Origin: Jiangella anatolica
Lineage (GTDB): Bacteria; Actinomycetota; Actinomycetes; Jiangellales; Jiangellaceae
Direction of reading: 5' to 3'
Assembly (NCBI RefSeq): GCF_003236295.1
Contig: NZ_POTW01000069.1
Coordinates: forward strand, 1 to 36,126
Length of the DNA: 36,126 bases
Below are positions 18,723-27,789 of this stretch, piece by piece. The translations under genes were made by a program, and so were the position numbers. Each line of letters starts with the position of its first letter. The first letter of the stretch is position 1. The notes below the pieces were generated by a model, which ran no database searches, was not told the origin of the DNA, and was given only the letters and a program-made list of their open reading frames with translations.

Positions 18723-19835
18723 ATGAACGGTTCCGACGCGCTACTGGACCGGCTGGAGCGCTACGTTCGGCACGAGACGCCGACCGGCGACGCCGCCCGG
18801 CTGGACGCGCTCGGCGAGGTCCTGCTGGCGCGGCACCGCGAGCTCGGGGCGGCGGTCCGCCGGGTCGCGGCGGCGGGCGGCGACCACCTGGTCATGGAGC
18901 ACCCGGGCCGCGGCGCGAAGGCCGGCGCGGCGCCGGTGCTGTTCCTCGGCCACCACGACACCGTGTGGCCGGTCGGCCAGCTGGACGGGCCGATGCCGTG
19001 GCGGGTCGAGGACGGCGTCGCGCACGGGCCGGGCGTCTACGACATGCGCGGCGGCCTGGTCGTCATGGAGGCCGCGCTGGAGCTGGCCCGCGCCGCCGAT
19101 CGCCGCCCGGTGCGCGTCGTCGTCGTGGCGGACGAGGAGGTCGGTTCGCCGACGGCGTCCGCGCTGGTCGCCGACGCCGCCCGGGACGCCGTCGCCGCGC
19201 TCGGGTTCGAGTCGCCGCACCCGGACGGCGCGCTGAAGTCCGGCCGGCGCGGCAGCACCCGGCTGCGGCTGGCCGTCGAGGGGGTCGAGGCGCACGCCGC
19301 GCTCGACGCCGACGCCGGCGTCTCCGCGGTCGACGAGCTGGTCGACCAGCTGCTGCTGGTCCGCTCGATCGTCCGGCACGCCCCCGGCGACGTGCTGTGC
19401 AACGTCGGCACGCTGACCGGCGGCGGCCGGACGAACGTCGTACCGGCGGCCGCGCACGCCGACCTCGGGCTGCGCTTCACCGACGCCGAGTCCGAGCGGA
19501 TCGTGCTGGACGGGCTGACGTCGCTGCGGCCGATCCGCGCCGGCGCGACGGTGACCGCCGAGGTGATGTCGCGGCGGCCGACGTGGGCGCCGGACGAGGC
19601 GACCGCCGCCCTGCTCGACACCGTCCGCCAGGCGGCGCGCGGCGTCGGCCAGCGGATCGACGGCGCACCGGCCGCCGGCGGCGCCGACACCAATACCACC
19701 GGCTCGCTCGGCGTCCCGACGCTGGACGGCTTCGGCCCGCGCGGCGCCGGAGCGCACGCCGTCCACGAACAGGTCGTCGTCGCGTCGCTGGCCGAGCGGG
19801 CCGAGCTGGTCGCGGCCGTGCTCGCGGAGCTCTAA
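18723..19835 (+). CDS. M20-family metallopeptidase (N-acyl-amino acid hydrolase candidate)
   Basis: This is a 370-residue two-zinc hydrolase of the M20/ArgE/CPG2 family. Metal and catalytic residues are in place: H and D of FLGHHDTVW (about 76-80), D of YDMRGGLVVME (about 107), the catalytic/ligand pair EE in VVADEEVGSP (about 137-138), and a late His in GAHAVHEQV. The lid domain lies at about 175-290. It is divergent from the GNAT/SIS/racemase operon across only 57 bases. In the known D- to L-amino-acid pathway the last step is removal of the succinyl group from the N-succinyl-L-amino acid by an M20 desuccinylase, and this gene fits that step. Without the context it would be called only a generic carboxypeptidase G2-like peptidase. 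Confidence 0.88.
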   Translation: MNGSDALLDRLERYVRHETPTGDAARLDALGEVLLARHRELGAAVRRVAAAGGDHLVMEHPGRGAKAGAAPVLFLGHHDTVWPVGQLDGPMPWRVEDGVAHGPGVYDMRGGLVVMEAALELARAADRRPVRVVVVADEEVGSPTASALVADAARDAVAALGFESPHPDGALKSGRRGSTRLRLAVEGVEAHAALDADAGVSAVDELVDQLLLVRSIVRHAPGDVLCNVGTLTGGGRTNVVPAAAHADLGLRFTDAESERIVLDGLTSLRPIRAGATVTAEVMSRRPTWAPDEATAALLDTVRQAARGVGQRIDGAPAAGGADTNTTGSLGVPTLDGFGPRGAGAHAVHEQVVVASLAERAELVAAVLAEL

Positions 19836-20272
19836 GAGACGCCCGCGGCCTTCTTGACCAGCGAGATCAGCAGCTCCTCGTCCTCGGCGGTGAGCCGGGT
19901 GATGCCGAAGGCGGTCGGCCACATGGTGCCGTTGTCCAGCAGCGGCGCCTCGTTGAAGCCGAACGTCGCATAGTCGGTGCCGAACTTGGCCGCGGCCTGG
20001 AAGAAGCAGACGACCTTGCCGTTCCTGGCGTAGGCGGGCTGGCCGTACCAGGTCCGCGGCGCGAGCTCGGGCACCTCGGCGCTGATGAGGGCGTGCAGCC
20101 GCTCGGCCAGCACCCGGTCGGACTCGGGCATCTCGGCGATCTTCTCCAACAGGTCGGCCTCGGGGTCGGCCTTGGCCTTCTTGCCCTTCTTGAGCTCCTT
20201 GGCGCGCTCCTTCATCGCGGCGCGCTCGGCCTCGTCGAATCCCCCGTACGTCGCGTCGGGCTGCGTGCTCAT
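19832..20272 (-). CDS. DUF1801/YdhG-like protein
   Basis: This 146-residue soluble protein has a charged, Lys-rich first third (KERAKELKKGKKAKADPEAD, about 23-42). A compact DUF1801-type fold follows, with LHALISAEVPELAPRTWYGQPAYARNGKVVCFFQAAAKFGTDYATFGF visible in two blocks. The ATG at 20272 is preferred over an earlier in-frame start because GGGAGGAAC lies just before it. The family has no established biochemical role. Its stop codon and that of the convergent M20 gene share the tetranucleotide CTAA (19832-19835), so neither gene has its own terminator. Confidence 0.82.
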   Translation of the reverse strand: MSTQPDATYGGFDEAERAAMKERAKELKKGKKAKADPEADLLEKIAEMPESDRVLAERLHALISAEVPELAPRTWYGQPAYARNGKVVCFFQAAAKFGTDYATFGFNEAPLLDNGTMWPTAFGITRLTAEDEELLISLVKKAAGVS

Positions 20273-20374
20273 GAGCCGTTCCTCCCGTGTCCGCGGTGCT
20301 GACACTCCTCACGGTAGGGATCCGAGCCCCTTCGCCGCTTCTCGAATCCTGATCGGTCTTGTGCCGCCAGCAAT

Positions 20375-20405
20375 CTGACAGTTACTCTCACAAGAGAGAT
20401 ACATT
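20375..20405 (+). promoter_or_regulatory. Promoter with internal operator upstream of MMPL copy 2
   Basis: CTGACA (20375-20380) resembles a -35 and TACATT (20400-20405) a -10, 19 bases apart. Filling the spacer is an imperfect palindrome, GTTACTCTC (20381-20389) and GAGAGATAC (20394-20402), 7 of 9 matched. An operator between -35 and -10 is the classic position for a TetR or MarR repressor. The regulator is not encoded next door. Confidence 0.55.
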
Positions 20406-20425
20406 CGATTCTTTCGGAGGCTGTC

Positions 20426-22603
20426 GTGGCAACCCTGCTGTACCGGATCGGCCGGTTCTCCTACCGCAGCCGCCGCCTGGTGGGTGCCGTGTGGCTGACG
20501 GTGATCGTGCTGGCCGGCGTGGCCGCGGCGACGCTGTCCAGCCCGACGTCGGACTCGTTCGCGATCCCCGGCACCGAGTCACAGGAGGCGTTCGACCTGC
20601 TGGAGGAGCGGTTCCCCGGCTCGTCGCCGGACGGTGCGGCGGCGCGGCTGGTGTTCGCCGCGCCCGACGGCGAGAGCGTCACCGATCCTGAGCACCGGGC
20701 GGCGATCGAGGCGGCCGTCGGCGAGATCGAGGCCGGCCCGCAGGTCGCCGAGATCGTCGACCCGTTCGCCGCCGGCCTGGTGTCCGAGGACGGCCGGATC
20801 GCGCTGGCCGAGGTCACCTACGGCGTCGACTTCCTCTCGCTGGAGGCGCAGACGCGCGAGACGCTCGACGACGCGGTCGAGACGGCCGGCGAGTCGGGGC
20901 TGCGGGTCGAGCTGGCCGGCACCGCGGCGGAGCCGGAGCCGGAGCTCGGCAGCGAGCTGCTCGGCATCGCCGTCGCCGCGCTGGTGCTGGTCCTGACGTT
21001 CGGCTCGCTGCTCGCGGCCGGCATGCCGCTGCTCACCGGCGTCGTGGGCGTGGGCGTCGGCGTCGCGCTGGTCACCGCGGCCACGTCGTTCGTCGACCTC
21101 AGCACGATCACACCGATCCTCGCGACCATGCTCGGGCTGGCCGTCGGCATCGACTACGCGCTGTTCATCGCCTCGCGGTACCGGCACGAGCTGGCCGCGG
21201 GCCGGCCCGGCGACGACGCGGCGGGGCGGGCCATCGGCACCGCCGGCACCGCGGTCGTGTTCGCCGGGCTCACGGTCGTCATCGCGCTGGCCGGGCTGTC
21301 CGTCGTCGGCATCCCGATGCTGACGGAGATGGGCCTGGCCGCCGCGCTCACGGTCGCGATCGCCGTCGTCATCGCGCTGACGCTGCTGCCGGCGCTGTTC
21401 GGCTTCGCCGGCCGGCGGATGCTGTCCCGGCGGGCCCGGGCCGCCGAGACCCGCCCGGACGACGCTCCCACCATGAGCCGCCGCTGGGCCGGCCTGGTCA
21501 CCCGGCGCCCGGTCGTCGCGCTGACGGCGAGCGTCGCGGGGCTCGCGGTGCTCGCGCTGCCGGTGCTGGACGCCCGCTTCGGCCTGCCCGACGAGGGCAC
21601 CTATCCAGCGGACACGACGCAGCGGCAGGCCTACGACCTCACCGCCGAGGGGTTCGGGCCGGGCTTCAACGGGCCGCTGCTGGTGCTCGTCGACGGCGAC
21701 GGCACCGAGGCGGCGGCCGGCGAGGTCGCGGCCGGACTGCAGGACCTCGACGGCATCGCGATGGTCGCGCCGCCGGAGGTGGATGCGGCCAACGAGACCG
21801 CCGTCATCACCGTCGTGCCGGAGAGCGGGCCGTCGGACGCGGCCACCGAGCGGCTGGTCGAGACGATCCGCGCCGAGCTGGCCGGCCCGAACGCGCCGGC
21901 CGGGTCGGCCGTCCTGGTGACCGGGCTGACCGCGCTCTACATCGACTTCTCCGAGCGCATGTCGCAGGCGCTGCTGCCGTACCTGCTGGTCGTCGTCGGC
22001 CTGTCGTTCGTGCTGCTGATGCTGGCGTTCCGGTCGCTGGTCGTGCCGCTGAAGGCGACGCTGGGCTTCCTGCTGACGATGGCGGCGACGTTCGGCGCCA
22101 TGGTCGCGGCGTTCCAGTGGGGCTGGCTGACCGGCCTGGGCGTCGACGAGGTCGGCATGATCAACAGCATGCTGCCGATCATCGTCGTCGGCATCGTGTT
22201 CGGGCTGGCCATGGACTACGAGGTGTTCCTGGTGACGCGGATGCGCGAGGCGTACGTGCACGGCGAGGCGCCGCTGGACGCCGTCACGACGGGGTTCGCG
22301 CACGGCGCCCGGGTGGTCACCGCGGCGGCGATCATCATGATCAGCGTGTTCGGCGGGTTCGTGCTCAACGAGGCCGCCGACATCCGGCAGATGGGCTTCG
22401 CGCTCGCCGTCGCGATCGCCGTCGACGCGTTCGTGGTGCGCATGACGATGGTGCCGGCGGTGCTGGCGCTGGTCGGCGGCCGGGCGTGGTGGCTGCCGCG
22501 GTGGCTGGACCGGCTGCTACCGGACGTCGACATCGAGGGCGCCCGGCTCACCGACACGCTGGCGGAGCGAGACCGCCAGCAGGTCGGCGTCAGCGGCCCC
22601 TGA
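20426..22603 (+). CDS. MMPL/RND-family transporter (copy 2, YdfJ-like)
   Basis: This 725-residue integral-membrane exporter has the MMPL double architecture. Membrane segment 1 is at about 18-40; the first helical block contains LGLAVGIDYALFIASRYRHEL, and the second contains FGLAMDYEVFLVTRMREAY. The C-terminus is basic and hydrophilic. The GTG start at 20426 has CGGAGG five bases upstream and gives the usual short basic N-terminus. It differs from the MMPL at 13824-16052 in its N-terminus (no Pro-rich tail) and in motif spellings, so the two are not a recent duplicate. The substrate is unknown. Confidence 0.94.
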   Translation: MATLLYRIGRFSYRSRRLVGAVWLTVIVLAGVAAATLSSPTSDSFAIPGTESQEAFDLLEERFPGSSPDGAAARLVFAAPDGESVTDPEHRAAIEAAVGEIEAGPQVAEIVDPFAAGLVSEDGRIALAEVTYGVDFLSLEAQTRETLDDAVETAGESGLRVELAGTAAEPEPELGSELLGIAVAALVLVLTFGSLLAAGMPLLTGVVGVGVGVALVTAATSFVDLSTITPILATMLGLAVGIDYALFIASRYRHELAAGRPGDDAAGRAIGTAGTAVVFAGLTVVIALAGLSVVGIPMLTEMGLAAALTVAIAVVIALTLLPALFGFAGRRMLSRRARAAETRPDDAPTMSRRWAGLVTRRPVVALTASVAGLAVLALPVLDARFGLPDEGTYPADTTQRQAYDLTAEGFGPGFNGPLLVLVDGDGTEAAAGEVAAGLQDLDGIAMVAPPEVDAANETAVITVVPESGPSDAATERLVETIRAELAGPNAPAGSAVLVTGLTALYIDFSERMSQALLPYLLVVVGLSFVLLMLAFRSLVVPLKATLGFLLTMAATFGAMVAAFQWGWLTGLGVDEVGMINSMLPIIVVGIVFGLAMDYEVFLVTRMREAYVHGEAPLDAVTTGFAHGARVVTAAAIIMISVFGGFVLNEAADIRQMGFALAVAIAVDAFVVRMTMVPAVLALVGGRAWWLPRWLDRLLPDVDIEGARLTDTLAERDRQQVGVSGP

Positions 22604-22624
22604 TCAGCCGAGGGTGGCGCGGGC

Positions 22625-23385
22625 TCACGGCCTGACGTTGCCCGCCGTCGTCAGCCGAACCTGACCATCGTTCGAGCAGCCCGGCCCGCCGACGTAATCC
22701 AGTCCGCCCGGCCACAGTGCGAATGCGTCCTGCCAGCCGCCCGTGTACGAGGTCTTCAGCGTGTTGTACCTGAACAGATTCCCGTGACTCGGGCACTCTC
22801 GTGACTGGTCGTTGCCGCGGCGCACTCCGCGTCGCAGGACCAGTCCGAGTAGAAGCCGCCGTTCGGCTGCCCGGTGCGCGTGAATTCGTTGTCGCGGATG
22901 TCATTCGAGTTCGAGTCGTTCCGGACCCGCATCGGGTTGCCGCTGATCCACTGGAAGTCGTTCGACCTGATCGAGTTCCCGGAGCTGCCGTGCATGGCGT
23001 AGACGCCATGGATGCCCGCAGCCCGAACTGTTCTCGAGCGTGACCCCGCCGAACCCGTAGGTCGCCCCGTGGCCGTCAAGTAGTAGAAGCGCAGCGAGGT
23101 GTCGCCGCCTGGATGCCCCGGCGGGAGCTCGGCCCAGAACCAGTAGCCGTCGTCGCCCACAGGGCTGCGGAACACCGGCCGCCCGCGGGGCGGGATGACG
23201 CCCTCGTAGAGATAGTCCACGGGTAGGAAGCTGATCGAGTGGCCCGGGATGTAGGTGTTCCACACAGTTCCGCCGTCGACATAGGTGCCTTGCTCGATAC
23301 GGATCTCTACGTCGCGATCCGTCACCTGGTTCTGGCGAAGCCGATATTCCGCGGAGTTGCGGCGACGACTGCGGCGGCGCGGCGC
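22625..23385 (-). pseudogene. Decayed right-handed parallel beta-helix protein gene
   Basis: No intact gene fills the 810 bases between MMPL copy 2 and kbl, but three minus-strand frames in turn carry one coherent beta-helix protein. Frame A (from about 23385) gives VEIRIEQGTYVDGG and HSISFLPVDYLYEGVI. The sense then moves to a second frame for GATYGFGGVTLENSSG (about 23030-23085), and back to frame A for GIHGVYAMHGSSGNSIRSND and RNDSNSNDIRDNEF. A third frame carries CPSHGNLFRYNTLK and on to the stop at 22625. At least three frameshifts are therefore needed, and the N-terminus, with any signal peptide, is missing. Asn-rich rungs are typical of polysaccharide lyase-like folds. Base use looks less GC-rich than its neighbours, consistent with an acquired, now dead gene. 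Confidence 0.78.
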
Positions 23386-23413
23386 CGAAAGGCAGTACCA
23401 ACGCTCATCGCCG

Positions 23414-24595
<1,182 letters not shown>

Positions 24596-24605
24596 GACGC
24601 TCCTC

Positions 24606-25637
24606 CTACCGCTGCGCCCATTCGATGATGACCTTGCCACTGTGCCCGCTGCCGGCGGTCTCGAACGCCTGCTCGTACTCGGCGGCGTCGTAGCGGTGGG
24701 TGACCACGCGCGAGATGTCGACGCCGGCGGCGACGAGGACCGAGGCCTGGTACCAGGTCTCGTACATCTCCCGGCCGTAGATCCCGCTGATCGTGAGCAT
24801 CCGCAGCACGATCCGCGACCAGTCCACGCTGCTCTCCTTCGACGGCAGCCCCAGCATCGCGATCCGCCCGCCGTTGGCCATGCCCTCGATCATGTCGTGC
24901 AGCGCGATCGGGTCACCGGACATCTCCATGCCCACGTCGAACCCCTCGGCCATCCCGAGCTGCTGGCGCACCTCCTCCAGCGTCGTGGACCGGACGTCGA
25001 CGGTCGTGCCCGCGCCGAGGCGCTCGGCCAGCTCCAGCCGGTACGGGTTGACGTCGGTGAGGACGACGTTGCGGGCCCCCGCGTGGCGGGCGACCAGCGC
25101 GGCCATGATGCCGATCGGACCCGCGCCGGCCACCAGCACGTCCTCGCCGTGCACCGGGAACTTCAGCGCGGTGTGCACGGCGTTCCCGAACGGGTCGAAG
25201 ATCGCCGCCGCGTCCAGGTCGATGCCGTCCGGGTGCCGCCACAGGTTGCCCGCCGGCATCACGATGTACTCGGCGAACGCGCCGTCGCGGTGCACGCCGA
25301 TGCCCTGCGTGTTCGGGCACAGGTGCCGCTGCCCGGCCCGGCAGTGCCGGCACCGCTCGCACACGATGTGCCCCTCGCCGGAGACCAGGTCGCCGACCTC
25401 GACGCCGCGGCTGCCCGGCCCGACCTCGACCACCTCGCCGACGAACTCGTGCCCGACGATCAGCGGCGGGCGGATGTTGGCCTGCGCCCACGGATCCCAG
25501 TTGACGATGTGCAGGTCGGTGCCGCAGATGCCGGTGCGCAGCACCCGCACCAGCGCCTCGCCGGCACCGGCCACCGGCATCGCGACGTCCGTCAGTTCCA
25601 GCCCCGCGCCGGGTGCGGACTTGACCAGTGCTCTCAC
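24606..25637 (-). CDS. tdh: L-threonine 3-dehydrogenase (zinc, NAD)
   Basis: This 343-residue medium-chain dehydrogenase oxidises L-threonine to 2-amino-3-ketobutyrate, the substrate of the next gene. The catalytic zinc site includes C38 (GICGTD) and H63-E64 (VGHEFVG); the structural zinc Cys are C93, C96, C99 and C107. The Rossmann glycines are in [12 protein letters not shown]. The segment [17 protein letters not shown] is diagnostic for Tdh over other alcohol dehydrogenases. The GTG at 25637 gives the family's usual length (341 in E. coli). TACGCT (25650-25645) ends seven bases before it, so the mRNA is probably leaderless. Confidence 0.96.
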   Translation of the reverse strand: MRALVKSAPGAGLELTDVAMPVAGAGEALVRVLRTGICGTDLHIVNWDPWAQANIRPPLIVGHEFVGEVVEVGPGSRGVEVGDLVSGEGHIVCERCRHCRAGQRHLCPNTQGIGVHRDGAFAEYIVMPAGNLWRHPDGIDLDAAAIFDPFGNAVHTALKFPVHGEDVLVAGAGPIGIMAALVARHAGARNVVLTDVNPYRLELAERLGAGTTVDVRSTTLEEVRQQLGMAEGFDVGMEMSGDPIALHDMIEGMANGGRIAMLGLPSKESSVDWSRIVLRMLTISGIYGREMYETWYQASVLVAAGVDISRVVTHRYDAAEYEQAFETAGSGHSGKVIIEWAQR

Positions 25638-25711
25638 CCGCGCGAGCGTAACGCACCAGGTCGGGGGACTCCTGTCCACCCCGTGAGACGGCGTCGGCTA
25701 CCCTACGCCGA

Positions 25712-26368
25712 ATGCAGGTGGTCATCGCTGGCGGGCACGGACAGATCGCACTTCGCCTGGAACGGCTGCTCACGCTGCGTGGCGACAGCGCGGTCGGCCT
25801 GATCCGCAACCCCGACCAGGCCGGCGACCTCGCCTCGGCGGGCGCGACGGCGGTCGTGCTCGACCTGGAGGAGGCGACGGCGGCGGAGCTGGCCGAGGAG
25901 CTCGGGGGCGCCGACGCGGTCGTGTTCGCCGCCGGCGCCGGGCCGGGCAGCGGCGCGGCCCGCAAGGACAGCGTCGACCGCGGCGCGGCGGCACTGCTGG
26001 CCGACGCCGCCGAGCTGGCCGGGGTGCGGCGCTACCTGCTGGTCTCGTCCATCAACGCGACGACGCAGCCGCCGGCCGACCCGGACGACGTGTTCCAGGT
26101 GTACCTGAAGGCCAAGGGCGACAGCGAGGCCGACCTGCGCCGCCGCGACCTGGACTGGACGGTGCTACGGCCCGGCCGGCTGACGAACGACCCCGGCACC
26201 GGACGGGTGCGGCTCTCGACGTCGCCGCTGCGTGGCCCGGTGTCGCGCGACGACGTCGCCGCGGTGCTGCTGGCGCTGCTGGACGAGCCGGAGACCGCGC
26301 GGCTCACGCTGGAGCTGATCGGCGGCGACGTCCCGGTCGCCGACGCCGTGCGGCGAATGGCGGGCTGA
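25712..26368 (+). CDS. NAD(P)-binding protein, atypical SDR (NmrA/YwnB-like)
   Basis: This is a 218-residue single-domain Rossmann protein of the atypical SDR group. The nucleotide loop is IAGGHGQIA at residues 5-13. The adenine-side acidic strand is AVVLDLEEA, the central strand ADAVVFAAGAG, and the active-site region RYLLVSSINATTQ lacks the classical YxxxK in its usual spacing (a YLKAKGDSE segment follows). Then comes LDWTVLRPGRLT, typical of these proteins. Members are thought to be redox sensors or NAD(P)H-dependent reductases, but most are uncharacterised. TACCCT (25699-25704) ends seven bases before the ATG, predicting a leaderless message. Divergent from tdh. Confidence 0.86.
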   Translation: MQVVIAGGHGQIALRLERLLTLRGDSAVGLIRNPDQAGDLASAGATAVVLDLEEATAAELAEELGGADAVVFAAGAGPGSGAARKDSVDRGAAALLADAAELAGVRRYLLVSSINATTQPPADPDDVFQVYLKAKGDSEADLRRRDLDWTVLRPGRLTNDPGTGRVRLSTSPLRGPVSRDDVAAVLLALLDEPETARLTLELIGGDVPVADAVRRMAG

Positions 26369-26412
26369 GACGGGTTCCGGCGCGGCCGCCCGGCGGCCCT
26401 AAGCTGGGCGCC

Positions 26413-27705
26413 GTGGCCGCCGAACCGACCTCCGGTCCCGTTCTGACCCCCGATCCGCTCACCCTCTGCACCGTCGAGCTCGCCTTGCTGGGCATCGCCG
26501 TGCCCGGCGCCGCGGCGGCGCCGCCCGCCGTCACCGTCGAGCTCGATCCGCTGCCCGGCAAGAAGCCGGCGCCGGACAGCGAGCTGACCTTCACCGACGC
26601 CGAGGGCGCGCCGGTCGCCGTCCTCACCGTCGAGACCGCCGCCACCCGCAAGCGCCGGCTGACGGTGACCGGAACGGTCCGCCGCGCCGCCGCCACCACC
26701 GACGAGGACGAGCCTCGCGGGCCGTACGCGACCCTGCGGCGCGCGCCGGGACGGGCGAAGCCGGGCGCCGCCGCCGTCGTCACCCGCGACCCGGTCGACC
26801 TGCGCACGCTGGAGGCCGCGACGGCGAAGGCCGGGCAGCCGGTGCTGCTGATCGTGCTGGACGGGCCGCGCGCCGTACCCGGCCCGGACGCCGCCGACGT
26901 CATCTCCGCGACGCTGACGCTGCGCGACCGGCTCCGCCGCGACGGCCGCAAGGCCGAGCTGGTCGTCGTCCCCGCCCCGCAGTACGGCGACGCACGCGAC
27001 GACGAGCTGGCCGAGAGCATCGCCGCCGCGTACAGCGGGACCCGCGTCGTGCCGGAGACGCCGCCGGACGCCGCGGCGCTGCGCGACTGGCTCGACGGCA
27101 CCGCCGCGGAGCCGGCCGACTGGCCGCCGGCGAGCCGGCACGCGTGGCGCCGGTGGCGGCCGCTGCCGCACGAGCGCGGGCTGGTGCTGTTGTTCACCGG
27201 GCTGTCCGGGTCGGGCAAGTCGACGATCGCCCGCGCGGTCACCGACCGGATCGCCGAGATCGGCACCCGCACCGTCACCCTCCTCGACGGCGACGTCGTC
27301 CGGCGCAACCTGTCCGCCGGGCTCGGCTTCTCCAGGGAGGACCGCGACCGCAACATCGAGCGGATCGGGTTCGTCGCGGCCGAGATCGCCCGGCACGGCG
27401 GCGTCGCCGTGTGCGCCCCGATCGCGCCGTTCGCCGCCACCCGGGACCGCGTCCGGGCGATGGCCCAGGCGCATGGCGACTTCCTGCTGGTCCACGTCGC
27501 CACCCCGCTGGCGGAGTGCGAGCGGCGCGACCGCAAGGGCCTCTACGCGCGCGCCCGGGCCGGCGAGATCCCCGACTTCACCGGCATCTCCAGCCCCTAC
27601 GAGGAGCCCGCCGACGCCGACCTCGTGCTGGACACGACCGGCCTGTCGATCACCGCCGCCCGCGACGCCGTCATCACCCTGCTGGACCAGGAGGGACGCC
27701 TCTAG
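26413..27705 (+). CDS. cysC: Adenylylsulfate (APS) kinase with degenerate sulfurylase-like N-terminus
   Basis: This is a 430-residue protein in two parts. Residues about 255-430 are a complete APS kinase: P-loop GLSGSGKST at about 263-271, LLDGDVVRRNLSAGLGFSREDRDRNIERIGFVA, and the closing IPDFTGISSPYEEP lid, so it should phosphorylate APS to PAPS. Residues 1-245 resemble the shape of the ATP sulfurylase half of Sat-CysC fusions (RGPYATLRRAPGRAKPGAAAVV, then a Rossmann-like block PVLLIVLDGPRAV). However, I do not see the HxGH or QxRN catalytic motifs, so it is probably a dead or regulatory domain. No cysD/cysN lies nearby. TAAGCT (26400-26405) ends seven bases before the GTG, predicting a leaderless start. 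Confidence 0.9.
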   Translation: MAAEPTSGPVLTPDPLTLCTVELALLGIAVPGAAAAPPAVTVELDPLPGKKPAPDSELTFTDAEGAPVAVLTVETAATRKRRLTVTGTVRRAAATTDEDEPRGPYATLRRAPGRAKPGAAAVVTRDPVDLRTLEAATAKAGQPVLLIVLDGPRAVPGPDAADVISATLTLRDRLRRDGRKAELVVVPAPQYGDARDDELAESIAAAYSGTRVVPETPPDAAALRDWLDGTAAEPADWPPASRHAWRRWRPLPHERGLVLLFTGLSGSGKSTIARAVTDRIAEIGTRTVTLLDGDVVRRNLSAGLGFSREDRDRNIERIGFVAAEIARHGGVAVCAPIAPFAATRDRVRAMAQAHGDFLLVHVATPLAECERRDRKGLYARARAGEIPDFTGISSPYEEPADADLVLDTTGLSITAARDAVITLLDQEGRL

Positions 27706-27716
27706 CCGGAGAACGG

Positions 27717-27766
27717 GCAACCTTGCCCGTGCTGGTCAGCGGCTTGCGGGCAAGGTTGCGGGCAAG
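27717..27766. repeat. Hairpin and tandem repeat between cysC-like gene and next gene
   Basis: A perfect 12-bp inverted repeat (GCAACCTTGCCC at 27717-27728, GGGCAAGGTTGC at 27748-27759) encloses 19 bases. The left arm is part of its own smaller hairpin (27714-27729). The right arm belongs to a tandem repeat, TTGCGGGCAAG at 27744-27754 and 27756-27766. Alternative pairings are therefore possible, as in attenuators, although a simple cysC terminator is equally likely. Confidence 0.6.
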
Positions 27767-27789
27767 AGCCGCCGCCCAGCCTGGGGCGC

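Noticed and set aside
20426-22603. Recent duplicate of the MMPL gene at 13824-16052
   Set aside because: Motif spellings, N-termini and loop sequences differ throughout. They are separate family members.
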